From: Reyranella sp.
GTDB taxonomy: Bacteria; Pseudomonadota; Alphaproteobacteria; Reyranellales; Reyranellaceae
Direction of reading: 5' to 3'
DNA: 6,783 nucleotides
NCBI GenBank assembly: GCA_004296815.1
Contig: SCVT01000106.1
Span: 1-6,783, forward strand
Shown here: positions 5,735 to 6,783 of the stretch, piece after piece
Position numbering within the stretch: the stretch's first letter is position 1
How the letters are laid out: every line of letters starts with the position of its first letter
Notes under the pieces: generated by a model
What the model was told of the DNA's origin: nothing
The model's input: only the letters and a program-made list of their open reading frames with translations
Database searches by the model: none
Program-made: the position numbers and the translations under genes

Positions 5735-6783
5735 ATGAAAAAGATCTTCACCGCCTGCCTCGGCACCGAGACCAACACCTTCGCCTCGATCCCGACCGGG
5801 CTCGGCCTGTTCGAGGAGACCTGCCTGTTCCGCAAGGGCAGCTACGGCAAGAACGTGCCGATGTTCGGCGCGCCGCTCGATGTCTGGCGCAAGCGCTCCG
5901 AGGCCAAGGGCTGGCAGGTGGTCGAGAGCCTCTGCGCCTTCGCCCAGCCCGCCGGCAAGACGGTGAAGAAGGTCTACGAGATGTTCCGCGACGAGATCGT
6001 GGCCGACCTCAAGGCCGCGCTGCCGGTCGATGCCGTCCTGCTCTCCATGCACGGCGCTATGGTGGCGGAGGGCTACGACGATTGCGAAAGCGACCTGCTC
6101 GGCCATGTCCGCAAGGTCGTGGGCCCCGACGTGTTCGTCGGCGCCGAGCTCGACCTCCACTGCAACATCGGCGAAGGCACGATGCGCGACGCCAACGCGC
6201 TGGTGCTATTCAAGGAATACCCGCACGTCGACGTGTCGGACCGCGCCGACGATCTCTTCACTGTCGCCGAGGGCGCCCTCGAGGGCCGCACCAGGCCGGT
6301 GATGGCTTCCTACGACTGCCGCATGATCGGCGTGTTCCACACCACGCGCGAGCCGATGCGCGGCTTCGTCGACAAGCTGATGGGCATGGAGGGCAAGGAC
6401 GGCGTGCTGTCGCTCTCGATCGCGCACGGCTTCCCGTGGTCGGACATTCCCGAAATGAGCAGCAAGGTCATCGCCGTCACCGACAACGACAAGGGCAAGG
6501 CCCAGAAGCTCTCGCGCGAGCTGGCACTGGAATTCTTCGCCATGCGCGACAAGACACAGCCGCCCTACGTCACGCTCGACACGGCGATGTCGCGCGTCTC
6601 CTCGCACAACCTGCCCAAGCCCATGGTGCTGGCCGATGTGTCGGACAATGCCGGCGGCGGAGCGGCCTCCGATTCGACCTTCATCCTGCAGGCGCTGCTC
6701 GACAAGAAGGTGAAGGATGCCGCCATCGCCATGTTCTGGGATCCGGGCGCCGTGAAGCTCGCCTTCGAGGTTGGCGAAGGCGC
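5735..6783 (+). CDS. M81 family metallopeptidase, MlrC-like (3' end missing)
   Basis: The first 349 residues of an M81 metallopeptidase are present; the frame is open to the window edge. Complete members are about 490-500 residues, so roughly 70% is seen. The family includes MlrC, which cleaves linearised microcystin, and many uncharacterised amide hydrolases. Visible motifs are GTETNTF (10-16), SMHGAMV (104-110), ELDLHCNI (138-145), KEYPHVD (160-166), HGFPWSDIPEMS (231-242) and DVSDNAGGGAASD (301-313). Asp140, His142 and His164 form a D-x-H...H set with the 22-residue His-His spacing I recall for the MlrC zinc ligands. There is no signal peptide, so it is probably cytoplasmic. The family usually has DNPGGG where this has DNAGGG. 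Start ATG 5735 gives the typical MKKIFTACLGTETNTF opening, but its ribosome site (GTGAG, 5718-5722) is weak. It diverges from the MATE gene. Confidence 0.9.
   Translation, partial: MKKIFTACLGTETNTFASIPTGLGLFEETCLFRKGSYGKNVPMFGAPLDVWRKRSEAKGWQVVESLCAFAQPAGKTVKKVYEMFRDEIVADLKAALPVDAVLLSMHGAMVAEGYDDCESDLLGHVRKVVGPDVFVGAELDLHCNIGEGTMRDANALVLFKEYPHVDVSDRADDLFTVAEGALEGRTRPVMASYDCRMIGVFHTTREPMRGFVDKLMGMEGKDGVLSLSIAHGFPWSDIPEMSSKVIAVTDNDKGKAQKLSRELALEFFAMRDKTQPPYVTLDTAMSRVSSHNLPKPMVLADVSDNAGGGAASDSTFILQALLDKKVKDAAIAMFWDPGAVKLAFEVGEG

Noticed and set aside
5517..5738. Possible small gene of 73 codons in the intergenic region
   Set aside because: It spans the heptamer repeat cluster, overlaps the M81 start in another frame, and its MSAFGG segment is the typical translation of a repeat. 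No good ribosome site was seen.

Overview
The window is GC-rich (about two thirds G+C by eye) and densely coded. GC-ending codons, the gene families present and the intergenic repeat style all suggest an alphaproteobacterium of the Hyphomicrobiales/Rhodospirillales kind. I cannot name the genus. Most of the content is ordinary housekeeping or accessory metabolism, and I see no clearly novel defence, mobile or biosynthetic system.

Layout: (1) 1-279 (+) is the C-terminal end of a DppC/OppC-type peptide ABC permease. The first 13 bases are identical to the 3' end of the standard Illumina adapter, so they are probably not genomic. (2) 279-1910 (+) is a fused double-ATPase subunit (DppD-DppF/GsiA style), coupled to the permease by a TGATG overlap. 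Together these are the tail of a peptide-import operon whose binding protein and first permease must lie upstream. (3) 2017-2232 (+) is a small dodecin whose flavin-stacking Trp position is Val. (4) 2271-3908 (+) is an AidB-type acyl-CoA dehydrogenase-like flavoprotein, 38 bp after dodecin. A promoter-like element placed for a leaderless transcript lies just before its ATG. (5) 3905-5251 (-) is a MATE-family efflux pump, convergent with aidB. The two TAG stop codons interlock in a single CTAG. (6) 5252-5734 is a 483-bp divergent intergenic region. It holds weak promoter candidates for both flanking genes, an imperfect hairpin, and a cluster of five ATGTCCG/CGGACAT heptamers forming two perfect inverted repeats. 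This looks like a widespread alphaproteobacterial intergenic repeat that generates spurious ORFs. (7) 5735-end (+) is the first 349 residues of an M81 (MlrC-like) metallopeptidase, cut off by the window edge.

Working together: the ABC importer and the M81 peptidase could both belong to uptake and breakdown of peptides or amide-linked compounds, but three unrelated genes separate them, so this is only an inference. Dodecin beside a FAD-dependent AidB homologue is a plausible flavin-related pair. The points most worth a second look are the adapter remnant, the intergenic repeat cluster, the Trp-less dodecin and the possible leaderless start of aidB.
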